DNA of 64,000 nt from the NCBI RefSeq assembly GCF_018555385.1, contig NZ_JAFEJS010000001.1, positions 186,001 through 250,000 of the forward strand. The letters run 5' to 3'. Positions 15,430-24,226 of the stretch are shown piece after piece; position 1 is the first letter of the stretch, and the number at the start of each line of letters is the position of its first letter. Both the position numbers and the translations under genes were made by a program. Source of the stretch: Bifidobacterium santillanense. Lineage in GTDB: Bacteria > Actinomycetota > Actinomycetes > Actinomycetales > Bifidobacteriaceae. The notes under the pieces were generated by a model that did no database searches, was not told the origin of the DNA, and saw only the letters and a program-made list of their open reading frames with translations.

Positions 15430-17964
15430 TCAGCTGGTGAGTCCCTGCGTGGGTTGGATGCGGGTGGCGTTGCGCGCAGGTACGGCCGAGGCGAGCAGTC
15501 CCGCGACGAGAACGACGAGGACGAACACGCCGATCTGCGTCCACGGCAGCTGCGTGGTGAATTGGCTGGTCATGCCACCAATCTGGGCTTTGACACCGGC
15601 GACACCGAGCGGCAGGCCGACGAGCAGCCCGATGATGGTGCCGATGACGGTCAGGGTCAACGCTTCGATGGCGATTTCCGCGTGGATGACGCCGCGTCTG
15701 GTGCCGAGGGCGCGCAGCATGCTGATCTCGCTGGTGCGTTCGATGACGGACAGCGCGAGCTGGTTGACCAGCCCGGTCAAGCTGATGATGATAGTGATGG
15801 CGAGCATCGCGTAGGAGAGCATGAGCAGCATGTTCAGCACGTTGAGGATGTCGTTGCTTTCGGCGATGCCTCCGCCGACCGTGGCGTTCGGATCAGACAC
15901 GGCCAGCCGGTTGACCTGACTGGCGAGCTTGGCATGGTCGATGCCGGGCTTGGCCTTGAACCAGATCATGCTGGTCTTCAATGCCGGTTCGATGGCGTCA
16001 GTGTGCGGCAGCGCGTCGAGTTGGCCGTCGGTGATGATGACTGCGAGTTTCGGTGATTCGGTGAGCTGCGAGGCGTGCACCCTGACCGTGACGGGAACGC
16101 CCGCGACGGTGAGCGTGAGCATGTCGCCTTCCTTGATGCCGATGGTGCTCATGTAGCGCGGGTGGACGAGCGCGACCGGCATGCCGTTCTCCTCGCCGGC
16201 GCGCCACTGGTCATCTTCGGCGAAGATGGCGGCGGCCTTGTCGGGGATGACGTCGAGTATCCGGGGCGTGGCCTTGGCCCCGTCCGGCGCATGGTCGATG
16301 GCGATGGTGCGTACCGGGTAGGAGCCTCGTGCGTCGGTGATTTCATTGGCCTGCTGCAGGACCTTGTCGGAGAGCGTGCCGTTGTCCGGCGTGTAGAGGG
16401 CGGCGCTGACCGGATATCGGCGGTCGAGGTCGGCGTTGATGGTGGCGGTGCCGGTGGCCGCGGCCGAGGAGAGCGCGGCGATCAGGCTGATGCCGAATGC
16501 GACCGCGGTGACGGTGCTGCCCGCACGCCGCGCGTTCGCCGAGAGGCTTGCCGCAGCCAGTTTGCCCGCCAATCCGCATACGGACAAGCCCACACCGATG
16601 ACGGGCATGAGCATCGCGACGAGTCCGGGCAATGCAAGCACGAGGCCAAGCGCCAAAGCAAGACCGCCGGCCAATGCAACGGGCATGTGGAAGCCGGCCG
16701 CTCCGACCCACAGCAACGCGACTCCGGCGATCGCGCACACTGCGCCGAACACGATGCACGAAACACCGCCGTTATGTGTCTTGCCACTCGTCTTCGCGTC
16801 GTTGTTGCCGTCGTCGGACTGCGCCGCTCCGTCCAATGCCTGGATAGGTGGGATGCGTGTGGCGTGGCGCACTGTCGTCCATGCGGTCAATACCGTGGCC
16901 AGAACCGTCAGCAGCAACGTTCCAGCCAGCAACATCGAGTTGGCGGCGAATCCACCGAACGCCTGACCCATCGCCACCATGGCCGCGTATCCGCCGCCTA
17001 CACCGATCAGGGCTCCGATGATTGTTCCGGCTATGGAGGTGATCAGCGCTTCGGACAGCACGAGCGAACGAATGTTCGCGCGTCTGGCTCCGATCAGACG
17101 CAGCATGGCGATATCCCGCGTACGCTGCGCGATCAGCGTCCGATAAGTGCTGGAAATCACCATCATCGCGGCACACAGGGCGATGACCGCGAACACCGCC
17201 ATGATCACGGTCAGCTGCGTGCTGCCGCCGGCCATCATCGCCGACGCCTGCCGGATCATCTCCGTGCCCGTGACCGCCGTGACGCCATCGGCCTTGGCCG
17301 CCGCCGCGAGACGCTTGGTAATCGAATCTATGTCGGAGGGGTCGTCGAGTTTGACGAACAATTCACCCGGCGTCGCGTCACCGAAGTACGACGGGTCGGC
17401 GTAGATTGCGTAATCGGTGCCGGTCATCGGCTTGAACCGCACATCATTAATGCCGCTGACCGTCACCACATGTTTCGTTCCGTCGGACGATTTCAACGTG
17501 ACTCTATCTCCGACGCCCATGCCGAGCCTGTCCGCCGTGTCATGCGAGATGACGATCTGGTCGGCGGTCTTCGGCCAGTCTCCGGACTCCAATCCGAACC
17601 AGCGCAGGGACGGGTCGCGGGAGATGGAGTACACGTTCGCCGTGCCGCGCGCATCCGCGCCGTACGCGGTGACCGTGGCCGCGTAATACGGGGCCGTCGC
17701 CTTCACCTTGTCGCCGATGGCCGCCTTGGCGAGCACGTCCCCGGCCCATGAGGGTCGCAATGTCTTCGCGTCGGCGTCGCCGGGGTCGATGATGATGTCC
17801 ACGGGCTTCAACGGTGCGGCCGTGACGGCGGCCATGCTCGCGGTGGAGGTGCCCTGGAACACGACCGTGCCCGTCAGCATCGCCGCCGACAGAACCACCG
17901 CCAGCAGCACGGCGAGCAGACGGGACGGGGAATGTGTGATCTGCGCCCACGCCACCCGGATCAT
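15430..17964 (-). CDS. ABC transporter permease, FtsX-type, two halves
   Basis: An 844-residue permease of the MacB/FtsX superfamily with the eight-to-ten-helix layout. The N-terminal helix (SRLLAVLLAVVLSAAMLTGTVV) is followed by an extracytoplasmic domain. A helix bundle then contains RTRDIAMLRLIGARRANIR, and the second FtsX domain contains ERTSEISMLRALGTRRGVIH. The two RxxEIxxLRxxG cytoplasmic motifs are diagnostic. Such permeases with large external domains often export or sense antimicrobial peptides. The start overlaps the ATPase stop by four bases, and a divergent two-component system lies beyond the ATPase. Confidence 0.92.
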   Translation of the reverse strand: MIRVAWAQITHSPSRLLAVLLAVVLSAAMLTGTVVFQGTSTASMAAVTAAPLKPVDIIIDPGDADAKTLRPSWAGDVLAKAAIGDKVKATAPYYAATVTAYGADARGTANVYSISRDPSLRWFGLESGDWPKTADQIVISHDTADRLGMGVGDRVTLKSSDGTKHVVTVSGINDVRFKPMTGTDYAIYADPSYFGDATPGELFVKLDDPSDIDSITKRLAAAAKADGVTAVTGTEMIRQASAMMAGGSTQLTVIMAVFAVIALCAAMMVISSTYRTLIAQRTRDIAMLRLIGARRANIRSLVLSEALITSIAGTIIGALIGVGGGYAAMVAMGQAFGGFAANSMLLAGTLLLTVLATVLTAWTTVRHATRIPPIQALDGAAQSDDGNNDAKTSGKTHNGGVSCIVFGAVCAIAGVALLWVGAAGFHMPVALAGGLALALGLVLALPGLVAMLMPVIGVGLSVCGLAGKLAAASLSANARRAGSTVTAVAFGISLIAALSSAAATGTATINADLDRRYPVSAALYTPDNGTLSDKVLQQANEITDARGSYPVRTIAIDHAPDGAKATPRILDVIPDKAAAIFAEDDQWRAGEENGMPVALVHPRYMSTIGIKEGDMLTLTVAGVPVTVRVHASQLTESPKLAVIITDGQLDALPHTDAIEPALKTSMIWFKAKPGIDHAKLASQVNRLAVSDPNATVGGGIAESNDILNVLNMLLMLSYAMLAITIIISLTGLVNQLALSVIERTSEISMLRALGTRRGVIHAEIAIEALTLTVIGTIIGLLVGLPLGVAGVKAQIGGMTSQFTTQLPWTQIGVFVLVVLVAGLLASAVPARNATRIQPTQGLTS

Positions 17965-18809
17965 CGCGCACCCTCCTTGCGGTCGGAACCCGGCACCGAC
18001 CACCCTCCGTCGCCTGCGGCGACACCTCCCGCAGACGAAAGGGAGGGACCGGCGTCCTCTTCGAGCGCGTCCACCACGTCGGCGGCCGTCGGATGCGCGA
18101 TGTCAGCCGCGATCGAACCGTCACGCACCACGAGGGCACGATCCGCGTAGGCGGCGGCGTTCGGATCATGCGTGACCATCACGATCGTCTGCCCGCGCCG
18201 CGACGCCATATCCCGCAATATCGCCAGCAGCTGGCGTGATGACCTCACATCCAGCGACCCGGTCGGCTCGTCCGCGAACACCACCGCGGGATTCCCAGCC
18301 AACGCACGGGTGACCGCCACGCGCTGCCGTTGCCCGCCGCTCATTTCCCGAGGCTTGTGGTCGAGCCGGTTCTCGATGCCCAGCTCGCGCGCGACCCCGC
18401 GTATGGTCTGCCGGTCGGGCCGCCTGCCGCACAATGTGAACGGCAGCTCGATATTCTGCTCCGCCGTCAGATACGGCAGCAGGTTGAAATCCTGGAAGAT
18501 GAACCCGATCCGATCACGCCGCAGATCGGACAACGCGTCATCCGACAACGTCGAAATATCCACGCCGCCGATGACCACACGGCCGGAGGTCGGCGTATCC
18601 AATCCGGCGAGCAGATGCAGCAATGTGGTCTTGCCCGAACCGGACGGCCCCACGATTGCCGTGAACCTGCCTTGCTCGAACCGGGCCGTGATGCCCGCCA
18701 CCGCAATCGTCTCGGCCGAGCCCGAGCCGTACGTCTTACGCACGTCGACCGCCTCGACGGCCGTCGGGCACGCACCCGCTCCGTCGTTTGTTCCTGATGT
18801 GCCTGTCAT
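17961..18809 (-). CDS. ABC transporter ATPase, LolD/MacB-type
   Basis: A 282-residue ATPase. Walker A is GPSGSGKTTLL, the Q-loop is FIFQDFNLLPYLT, the signature is MSGGQRQRVAV, Walker B is VVFADEPTGSLD and the H-loop is VMVTHDPNAA. It pairs with the FtsX permease, whose start overlaps its stop. The last about 35 residues (AGPSLSSAGGVAAGDGGW and beyond) are encoded by a palindromic DNA element at 18003-18047 and are not part of the fold. ATG 18809 gives MTGTSGTNDG before the usual ABC start. Confidence 0.93.
   Translation of the reverse strand: MTGTSGTNDGAGACPTAVEAVDVRKTYGSGSAETIAVAGITARFEQGRFTAIVGPSGSGKTTLLHLLAGLDTPTSGRVVIGGVDISTLSDDALSDLRRDRIGFIFQDFNLLPYLTAEQNIELPFTLCGRRPDRQTIRGVARELGIENRLDHKPREMSGGQRQRVAVTRALAGNPAVVFADEPTGSLDVRSSRQLLAILRDMASRRGQTIVMVTHDPNAAAYADRALVVRDGSIAADIAHPTAADVVDALEEDAGPSLSSAGGVAAGDGGWSVPGSDRKEGAR
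18003..18047. repeat. Palindromic element inside the ABC ATPase gene
   Basis: The element has outer arms CCCTCC (18003-18008) and GGAGGG (18042-18047), and an inner perfect hairpin GTCGCC-TGC-GGCGAC (18009-18023). It resembles the small dispersed palindromic repeats found between bifidobacterial genes, but here it is translated as the C-terminal tail of the ATPase. Confidence 0.5.
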
Positions 18810-19050
18810 GCCAGTCCCTTCCTGTATTCCGAGGGGGATTCGATCGCCGACGCATCGAATCGCCCGTTCACGCAACCAACCTATTAGGGATGGAATCGCG
18901 CGGGTATCGTCCGGGCGAACCACGTTTCACCGGAATGGCACCGCGGTACGAGCTGCATGGTACTTGGGTATGAGATTCCGTGGGATGAAGAGCGGAAACC
19001 ATCATTGCGAATCATGGCATCGGCCGGCCGACACGGGTAACGTCGCCGGT

Positions 19051-20241
19051 ATGAAGGTTCGTGCGGAGGATGCGACTGCCCTGTTCGGCGTGCTGCTGTG
19101 CATGCTGTTCGGTGCGGCGGGCATGGGTGATTGGGTATGGGCGGGCGCGGCCGTCGCCTCCATCGTGTTCGCGCGGCGGCGGCCCATCGTATTCGCCGTA
19201 TTGGCGGCCGTCGTTCCCGCTGCGTATACGACCATCTATGGCTCGTTCACGTTGATTGGCCAGCTCATGGCCGTAGCCGCCGCGTTCCCGTGCGGGGCAA
19301 GCCATATGAGACATTGCCGCCTGATCGGCCTGGCGTCGTGTCCGCTACCCGTCGTTGCGTTCGGCCTGCATCTGGCGATCGTTCGATCCTCGGATTGGAC
19401 GATGCCCGTGGCCGGATTGCTCGCCGGCAGTCTGATGCTGGCGTCATGGCAGGCGGGCCGGCTCGACCGCGCCAAGGACATGAGGCTTGAGGCGGAGGAA
19501 GACCGTCGGATCATGGTCGAACGCGATGGTGACATGCGCGTCCGGATCGCCGTGCTGGAGGAACGCATGCGCATCAACCGCGAGATGCACGACATCCTCG
19601 CCCACACGCTCACCGGCATCACCGTTCAAGCCGAAAGCGGCAGAACGACCACCGCCGATTCCGCATCACGCACGGTGTTCGCGGACATCTCCCAAGCCTC
19701 GCGCGAAGCGGTCGTCGACCTGAGGGCTTTGCTTGCCGGAGATGCTGGCGACGATCGCCAGCCTGAGCCCACGCTCGACCAACTCGATCGGCTCATCGAT
19801 GGATACCGGCGGCGCGGGCTGGCCGTCGACCTGCATGACGAACGCGACGGTCTACCACGCCTGCCTGCCGGTTTGTCCCACGCCGTGTATCGGGTGATCG
19901 AGGAATGTCTGACCAATGCGTTGCGCTACGCACGTCCCCGTTGCGTCGACATGACCATCACCATCACCGCCGACGGCATCCACCTGCATTGCGAGAACCC
20001 CTGCGTGTCCGATTCCGCGTCCGGCGGCGACGCCGACGGCAAGCCGGCCGGGAAGCGGGGACGGGGGCTTGACGGCATCATCTGGAGATGCGGACAATAC
20101 GGCGGTCACGCTCGCAGCGCCTTGGAGGATGGCCTGTTCCAGGTCGACGCCGTCTGGCCGCTTCCGCAACGGGAACCATCATTCCCGACGCCGGGCGCCA
20201 TGCCGAATACCGGGGATACCGGGAAGAAGGAGGGTACATGA
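19051..20241 (+). CDS. Sensor histidine kinase, NarL/LuxR-partner class
   Basis: A 396-residue kinase. Residues about 8-135 carry five or six hydrophobic helices without a large external loop. A coiled linker follows (RLEAEEDRRIMVERDGD), then the HisKA_3 motif REMHDILAHTL with phospho-acceptor His180, and an ATPase domain with the N-box VIEECLTNALRYA and GRGLDGI. ATG 19051 has no ribosome site, but TAACGT lies seven bases upstream, compatible with a leaderless start. The stop overlaps the regulator start. It is divergent from the FtsX-type ABC operon, which is its likely target. Confidence 0.9.
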   Translation: MKVRAEDATALFGVLLCMLFGAAGMGDWVWAGAAVASIVFARRRPIVFAVLAAVVPAAYTTIYGSFTLIGQLMAVAAAFPCGASHMRHCRLIGLASCPLPVVAFGLHLAIVRSSDWTMPVAGLLAGSLMLASWQAGRLDRAKDMRLEAEEDRRIMVERDGDMRVRIAVLEERMRINREMHDILAHTLTGITVQAESGRTTTADSASRTVFADISQASREAVVDLRALLAGDAGDDRQPEPTLDQLDRLIDGYRRRGLAVDLHDERDGLPRLPAGLSHAVYRVIEECLTNALRYARPRCVDMTITITADGIHLHCENPCVSDSASGGDADGKPAGKRGRGLDGIIWRCGQYGGHARSALEDGLFQVDAVWPLPQREPSFPTPGAMPNTGDTGKKEGT

Positions 20242-20954
20242 GGAGTCCGAACGCGATCCATACCATCCGCGTGATGCTGGTCGACAACCAACCGCTGATA
20301 TTGAGCGGACTCACGCGCATCATCGATACGCAGCTGGACATGACCGTCATCGCCACGGCCACGGACGGCGAAAACGCGGTACGTACAGCCCGACGGATCA
20401 AACCGGATGTGATGCTCATGGACGTGCGCATGCCCGGACTCGACGGTATCCAGGCCACGCGCGTCATCGCCCGCGATCTTCCGGAAATGCGCATCATCGG
20501 TCTGACCTCATACGACACCGACGCCTATGCCATCGGCATGTTCGACGCCGGAGCCAGCGGGTTCCTCCTCAAAAACAGCAGCGCCGAGCAACTCCTCGAC
20601 GCCATCCGCGCCGCCGCCACGGGTAATGCGGTCATGGACTCGTCCATCATGGGCCGTCTCAACCAGCGGCTCGTTGCCACCGATTCCGCCCGGATGTCAT
20701 CGTCATCGGCGTCATCGGCGGACGACAGTGAGACATCGGTCCGAAGGGACGATGGACTGCCCGATTTCACCAATCGGGAACGGGGCATCCTCGCCCGCAT
20801 CGTCCAGGGAGACTCCAACGACCAGATCGCCGCACGACTCGGCATCAGCGTATCCACCGTCAAAACCCACATCGGCAACATCCTCAGGAAAACCGGCCAG
20901 ACCAACCGCGTCCGTCTCATCGTCTGGGCCGCACGGCACCTTCAGGGAATGTGA
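20238..20954 (+). CDS. LuxR/NarL-family response regulator
   Basis: A 238-residue regulator. The receiver domain has RVMLVDNQPLILSGL and the phospho-acceptor Asp62 in VMLMDVRMPGLDG, plus the conserved Lys in GFLLKNSSAEQL. After a Ser-rich linker (SSSSASSADD), a LuxR helix-turn-helix occupies the C-terminus (TNRERGILARIVQG, QIAARLGISVSTVKTHIGN). Its ATG overlaps the kinase stop (ATGA) and follows AGGAGGG. It likely controls the divergent FtsX-type exporter, by analogy with similarly arranged loci. Confidence 0.92.
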   Translation: MRSPNAIHTIRVMLVDNQPLILSGLTRIIDTQLDMTVIATATDGENAVRTARRIKPDVMLMDVRMPGLDGIQATRVIARDLPEMRIIGLTSYDTDAYAIGMFDAGASGFLLKNSSAEQLLDAIRAAATGNAVMDSSIMGRLNQRLVATDSARMSSSSASSADDSETSVRRDDGLPDFTNRERGILARIVQGDSNDQIAARLGISVSTVKTHIGNILRKTGQTNRVRLIVWAARHLQGM

Positions 20955-21037
20955 GAGGTATGCGGTCGTGCTTCCACGTCAAGAGCGCGACGGATCCCGA
21001 ACGGCCACCGTTGACGGGAGAGCGGCATCCGCATACA

Positions 21038-21574
21038 TCACAGGTCGGTGTCGGCCTGTTGGTCGATGGTGAATTCGACGCCGGTGCCGTCCTTGCGGGG
21101 CGTCATGCTCACGTCGTGTCCGGCGTCGGGCAGATGCACGACCTGTCGTTCCCCAGTCTTGAGAAGCTGCACGAACGCGCGTTCGACCCTGACCATGTCC
21201 GGCATGACGCGGCGCAGTTCACTCATGGAGGTCCGGCCGTTGACTTGGGGCAGCCAGTCGGGGTGGCGCGCGGCGAGCAATCCGTTGAGGATGGCCGCCT
21301 CGGTCGCGTACAGTTCGCCCATCGCGTCGGCCATCGCGCAGGTCACGGCCAGCAGCGCCTCGACGTCGCCGCCGAGCATGGTGTCGGCCACGTTCGCGGC
21401 CAGTCCGGACAGCTCGGTCGTGAACTGGTCCTTGAGCGACGCGACCATTCCCAGGACCTGGTCCGGATCGTCCCAGTCGACCGGAGCGGCGGTCTCGTCG
21501 GGGGCCGGAATCAACGGGTCGTCGGACTGGCTGCTGGTGACGTCGTCGTGGAAGGTGAAACCCTGATCGCTCAT
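21038..21574 (-). CDS. Conserved hypothetical acidic protein
   Basis: A 178-residue soluble, acidic protein with no signal peptide or membrane segment. It begins MSDQGFTFHDDVTSSQSDDP. A helical middle part follows (QVLGMVASLKDQFTTELSG, ALLAVTCAMADAMGELYAT), then LLAARHPDWLPQVNG and a C-terminal beta-like tail. ATG 21574 was chosen because a GGAGCATC site precedes it; an upstream frame to 21616 adds 14 residues. No domain family was recognised. It lies between a response regulator and an exporter operon but faces the other way. Confidence 0.65.
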   Translation of the reverse strand: MSDQGFTFHDDVTSSQSDDPLIPAPDETAAPVDWDDPDQVLGMVASLKDQFTTELSGLAANVADTMLGGDVEALLAVTCAMADAMGELYATEAAILNGLLAARHPDWLPQVNGRTSMSELRRVMPDMVRVERAFVQLLKTGERQVVHLPDAGHDVSMTPRKDGTGVEFTIDQQADTDL

Positions 21575-21921
21575 GTGATGCTCCTTGTCCTTCTCATGAC
21601 GGTAGTCGCCAGACATGTCCCGTCCCGCCGGTCGATCACTGGTCGAAGTTGCGGCCTATGCCGTATGCACGATACGAAATTCAAGCTGCTGGGGTCTCGT
21701 GCACGGTCGACGGTGTCACGTTCCTCGGCGGGATGTTGGGCTTGTACGGCATGTTCCGCCTGCACCGTCAGCGGATACGGGGACTCATTCCTGAGGATGA
21801 GTCACATATTCATCCTGGCGGTCGATGGAGATTTCACGCTGACGGGAACACTCTAGAGGTGTAGCGCTTCCTTTGGTTGCACATTGCTGCAACGCGCGGA
21901 GATTTTCAGGAAAGGTGAGCC
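21575..21921 (+). other. Upstream region of the exporter operon with two weak small frames
   Basis: Two overlapping short frames are open, neither with a ribosome site. One (21658-21864, 68 codons) contains FLGGMLGLYGMFRLHRQR, which faintly resembles the GG-LG-Y-GM signature of DUF1294 membrane proteins. The other (21665-21856, 63 codons) contains the cysteine cluster GCWACTACSACTVSGYG. A GTTGCA-CATTGC-TGCAAC inverted repeat lies at 21876-21893, 29 bases before the ATPase start, and is a candidate operator. The region may be mostly regulatory. Confidence 0.35.
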
Positions 21922-22578
21922 ATGCCAGCCATATCGACGACCAACCTCTCGATCGGGTACAAGAGCGTCCCGATCGTCAGTGACATCAACCTGCAGTTAC
22001 GGACGGGCAGGATCATCTGTCTGCTCGGGGCGAACGGCGCGGGTAAAACCACGTTGATGAAGACGTTGCTCGGGCGGATCAAACCCGTGAGCGGGAACAT
22101 CACGTACACCCGGACGAACATCAACGAGATGTCCGCGGCGATAGACCATCCAAGCTACTTTCCCTACCTGAGCGGCAGACGGAACGTCGAGGTCGCCTCC
22201 GCGTTCTGGGGACTGGACGTGGACCCGGAGTCGGCGTTGGATGAGGTGGGCATCAACCGCGCGGCGCATGGGCGTAAGGCGAAGGACTACTCGACGGGCA
22301 TGAAGGAGCGCCTGGAGCTCTGCCTTGCCCTGCTGCCGCATCCGAGATTCCTGTTCCTTGACGAGCCGCAGAACGGCCTGGATCCCGATGGCATGATGTC
22401 CCTGTCCGAAACGCTTCGCGCCTATCGGGACAAGGGGAACTGCGTCGTGATCTCCACACATCTGCTCCATGAGATCCAGGGAGTCCCGGACGAATGCATC
22501 ATGATTCGCCATGGCCGGGCCGTGCAGGTCACGGACCTGACCGGGGTGAACCTCGCGGATCTGTATCAGGGGAGGTAG
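21922..22578 (+). CDS. ABC transporter ATPase, BcrA/LanF-like
   Basis: A 218-residue ATPase with Walker A GANGAGKTTLM, signature YSTGMKERLEL, Walker B LFLDEPQNGLD and H-loop VISTHLLHEIQ. Its short length and the YSTGMK signature place it with bacitracin- and lantibiotic-immunity ATPases (BcrA, LanF). An AGGAAAGGTGAG ribosome site precedes ATG 21922. Two small permease genes follow with tight spacing, giving the ATPase-permease-permease order of LanFEG immunity transporters. The block looks lower in GC than its surroundings, which may mean transfer. Confidence 0.92.
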   Translation: MPAISTTNLSIGYKSVPIVSDINLQLRTGRIICLLGANGAGKTTLMKTLLGRIKPVSGNITYTRTNINEMSAAIDHPSYFPYLSGRRNVEVASAFWGLDVDPESALDEVGINRAAHGRKAKDYSTGMKERLELCLALLPHPRFLFLDEPQNGLDPDGMMSLSETLRAYRDKGNCVVISTHLLHEIQGVPDECIMIRHGRAVQVTDLTGVNLADLYQGR

Positions 22579-22582
22579 GGGC

Positions 22583-23311
22583 TTGAGTGCCGTTTCTCCC
22601 ATTCGCGCGTTGGTCGCCTATTACTGGAACGTATGGTATTTCCTCGCCGCGGTGTTCGGCGCCGTGGCGTCCCTCCTGCTGGGTTCGTGGATTTCTGGCG
22701 CGGCGAACGGAACCCCGATAGCCGGAGGGTATTGCGTCTATTTCACCGGCACCCAGCCGCTGATCTGTCTCTCGCTGCTCTTCGCGTGTGATGCCAGGGT
22801 TGCGAAGGCGCACTACGGGGGTCTGCCGCGCCAGGTGTATTTCGCATGGACGCCATGCTCGCTCAGAGCCGTATTCCGGGCTCTGATCCTGACCTCCGTG
22901 AACCTGTTTGGCGTATTGTGCTTCGATGCCATCATGGTTCTGGCGGGCGTCGAAATGCATCCGCACCTGTCCATCGTTCTGTGTTTCGTCGTTCTGCACA
23001 GCCTCTCGGTCTCCCTGCTCTACTCGATCATCGAGATCGCCGCCGACCCCAGGACCGCAGGGGTCGTCTCGGGCGTCCTGCTCTATCTGTGGATCATCCT
23101 GCCGGGCGATCTTCCAGACCATGCGAATCCCTACGTCGCGAATGCCCTGCGGGCCGTCGGATTGAATCTGAACGGCACCGTGATGTCGCCGGCGGAGATG
23201 GTGAGCCGACCGCCCATCGGCCCCATGATGGTCGTCGTCCCGATTGCGATGCTCGTTGTCGCCTATGTTCTGCTAAGCTGGTTCCGTTGCAAAGGAGCGG
23301 AAAGGAAATGA
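22583..23311 (+). CDS. ABC-2 type permease, LanE-like
   Basis: A 242-residue protein with about six hydrophobic helices and no large soluble domain. It starts with TTG at 22583, chosen because GGGGAGG lies seven bases upstream and the preceding ATPase stops four bases before. The N-terminal YYWNVWYFLAAVFGAVA and the helix pair near VNLFGVLCFDAIMVLAG are typical of small BcrB/LanE permeases. Its stop overlaps the next permease start (ATGA), so the two are coupled and probably form a heterodimer in the membrane. Confidence 0.8.
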   Translation: MSAVSPIRALVAYYWNVWYFLAAVFGAVASLLLGSWISGAANGTPIAGGYCVYFTGTQPLICLSLLFACDARVAKAHYGGLPRQVYFAWTPCSLRAVFRALILTSVNLFGVLCFDAIMVLAGVEMHPHLSIVLCFVVLHSLSVSLLYSIIEIAADPRTAGVVSGVLLYLWIILPGDLPDHANPYVANALRAVGLNLNGTVMSPAEMVSRPPIGPMMVVVPIAMLVVAYVLLSWFRCKGAERK

Positions 23312-23952
23312 AGTCCCTATTGCGCATTGAGCGCGTGGCATTGATTCACTGGTCGACGCTCGCCTTCATGGCCGTCCTGTTTCTTCCGCTGTTCTTTTTG
23401 CGTTACGGGAACACCGGCGCGGTGGTGCAGTCGGCGATGGTGATGGCGCTTCCCATAGCCGCGACCGGTCTTGTCTTCTCCCATGCGAGGGTGCCCTGCT
23501 CGTACCGTTCCTTCAGTATCCATGACCGACTTCTGCTTCGCTTCAGTGTGAAATCGCTGTTGCTCGGCGTCGCGGTCAACGTCTGTCTGACCGTGCTGTA
23601 TGGGCTTGCCATCGGATTCGTCGTCAATGAGACGCTTTCGTCGAGGACCGTCCTGATGCTCGTATTCGCCGCCGCCGTTCTTGCTTTGGTATGCTTCGTG
23701 CTGCGTCTTTGGGCCAGTTCCCTTGTCGCATGGAACATCGTCGCCTTCTTCATCGTCGCCGGGCTTACGGTGAGCTCCGGCGTGTTCGAAGACGCACCGC
23801 TCCTGTACGCCGTCATACCGACTACATGGGTATTGCGAGGGGTGGGATTCGCCGGTTATGTGATTCCGGTCGGCGTCGCCGTCGCCGTGATAAGCGCATG
23901 GCTGCTGCTGCGTGCCTGTACAGGTTCCCGATCCGTACTGGACCGTTCCTGA
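23308..23952 (+). CDS. ABC-2 type permease, LanG-like
   Basis: A 214-residue permease with six hydrophobic helices. It begins MKSLLRIERVALIHWSTLAF, a short amphipathic N-terminus followed by the first helix, the usual arrangement in LanG/LanE subunits. A GGAAAGGAA ribosome site precedes ATG 23308, which overlaps the previous stop. With the ATPase and the partner permease it should form a small exporter that removes a peptide or bacitracin-like molecule from the membrane. No lanthionine-synthesis genes are in view, so an immunity-only role is more likely than production. Confidence 0.82.
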   Translation: MKSLLRIERVALIHWSTLAFMAVLFLPLFFLRYGNTGAVVQSAMVMALPIAATGLVFSHARVPCSYRSFSIHDRLLLRFSVKSLLLGVAVNVCLTVLYGLAIGFVVNETLSSRTVLMLVFAAAVLALVCFVLRLWASSLVAWNIVAFFIVAGLTVSSGVFEDAPLLYAVIPTTWVLRGVGFAGYVIPVGVAVAVISAWLLLRACTGSRSVLDRS

Positions 23953-23979
23953 CCGGCATGACTCGGCATATGGGGATGC

Positions 23980-24005
23980 GCCGTGTCGTCTTTGGATGAC
24001 ACGGC
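23980..24005 (+). terminator. Hairpin after the LanFEG-like operon
   Basis: GCCGTGTCGTC (23980-23990) pairs with GATGACACGGC (23995-24005) through 11 positions with one wobble, with loop TTTG. It starts 28 bases after the last permease stop. There is no clear T-tract, so it is a probable rather than certain terminator. Confidence 0.6.
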
Positions 24006-24113
24006 CTCGTCGGATTGGCGTTTCGCCGCACCCGGTGCCATCGATGGTCGGCGATGGGCGCGAACAGGGGAGTGGAACGCATGCCGCCGATATCTGCGAC
24101 CATGATTGATTTT

Positions 24114-24176
24114 ACTGATGTCTCCCCGAAAAATAACGGCCATCAGTGACTCCAAGCATGAAAGACGGCTCTTTCA
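24114..24176. promoter_or_regulatory. Two dyads upstream of the Nim-like gene
   Basis: ACTGATG at 24114-24120 is repeated inverted as CATCAGT at 24141-24147, around 20 AT-richer bases. TGAAAGA (24159-24165) and TCTTTCA (24170-24176) form a second dyad with a four-base centre. Both lie within 115 bases before the flavoprotein start and could be operators. Confidence 0.35.
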
Positions 24177-24226
24177 GTCCCTGTATCATGAGGTTCACAT
24201 CGTGAAAGCCGTGAAAGGAGTCGGGG

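Noticed and set aside
21665-21856. Cysteine-rich frame as a lantibiotic precursor
   Set aside because: It has no ribosome site, no double-glycine leader and no adjacent modification enzyme, and overlaps another equally open frame. It is kept only as an observation.
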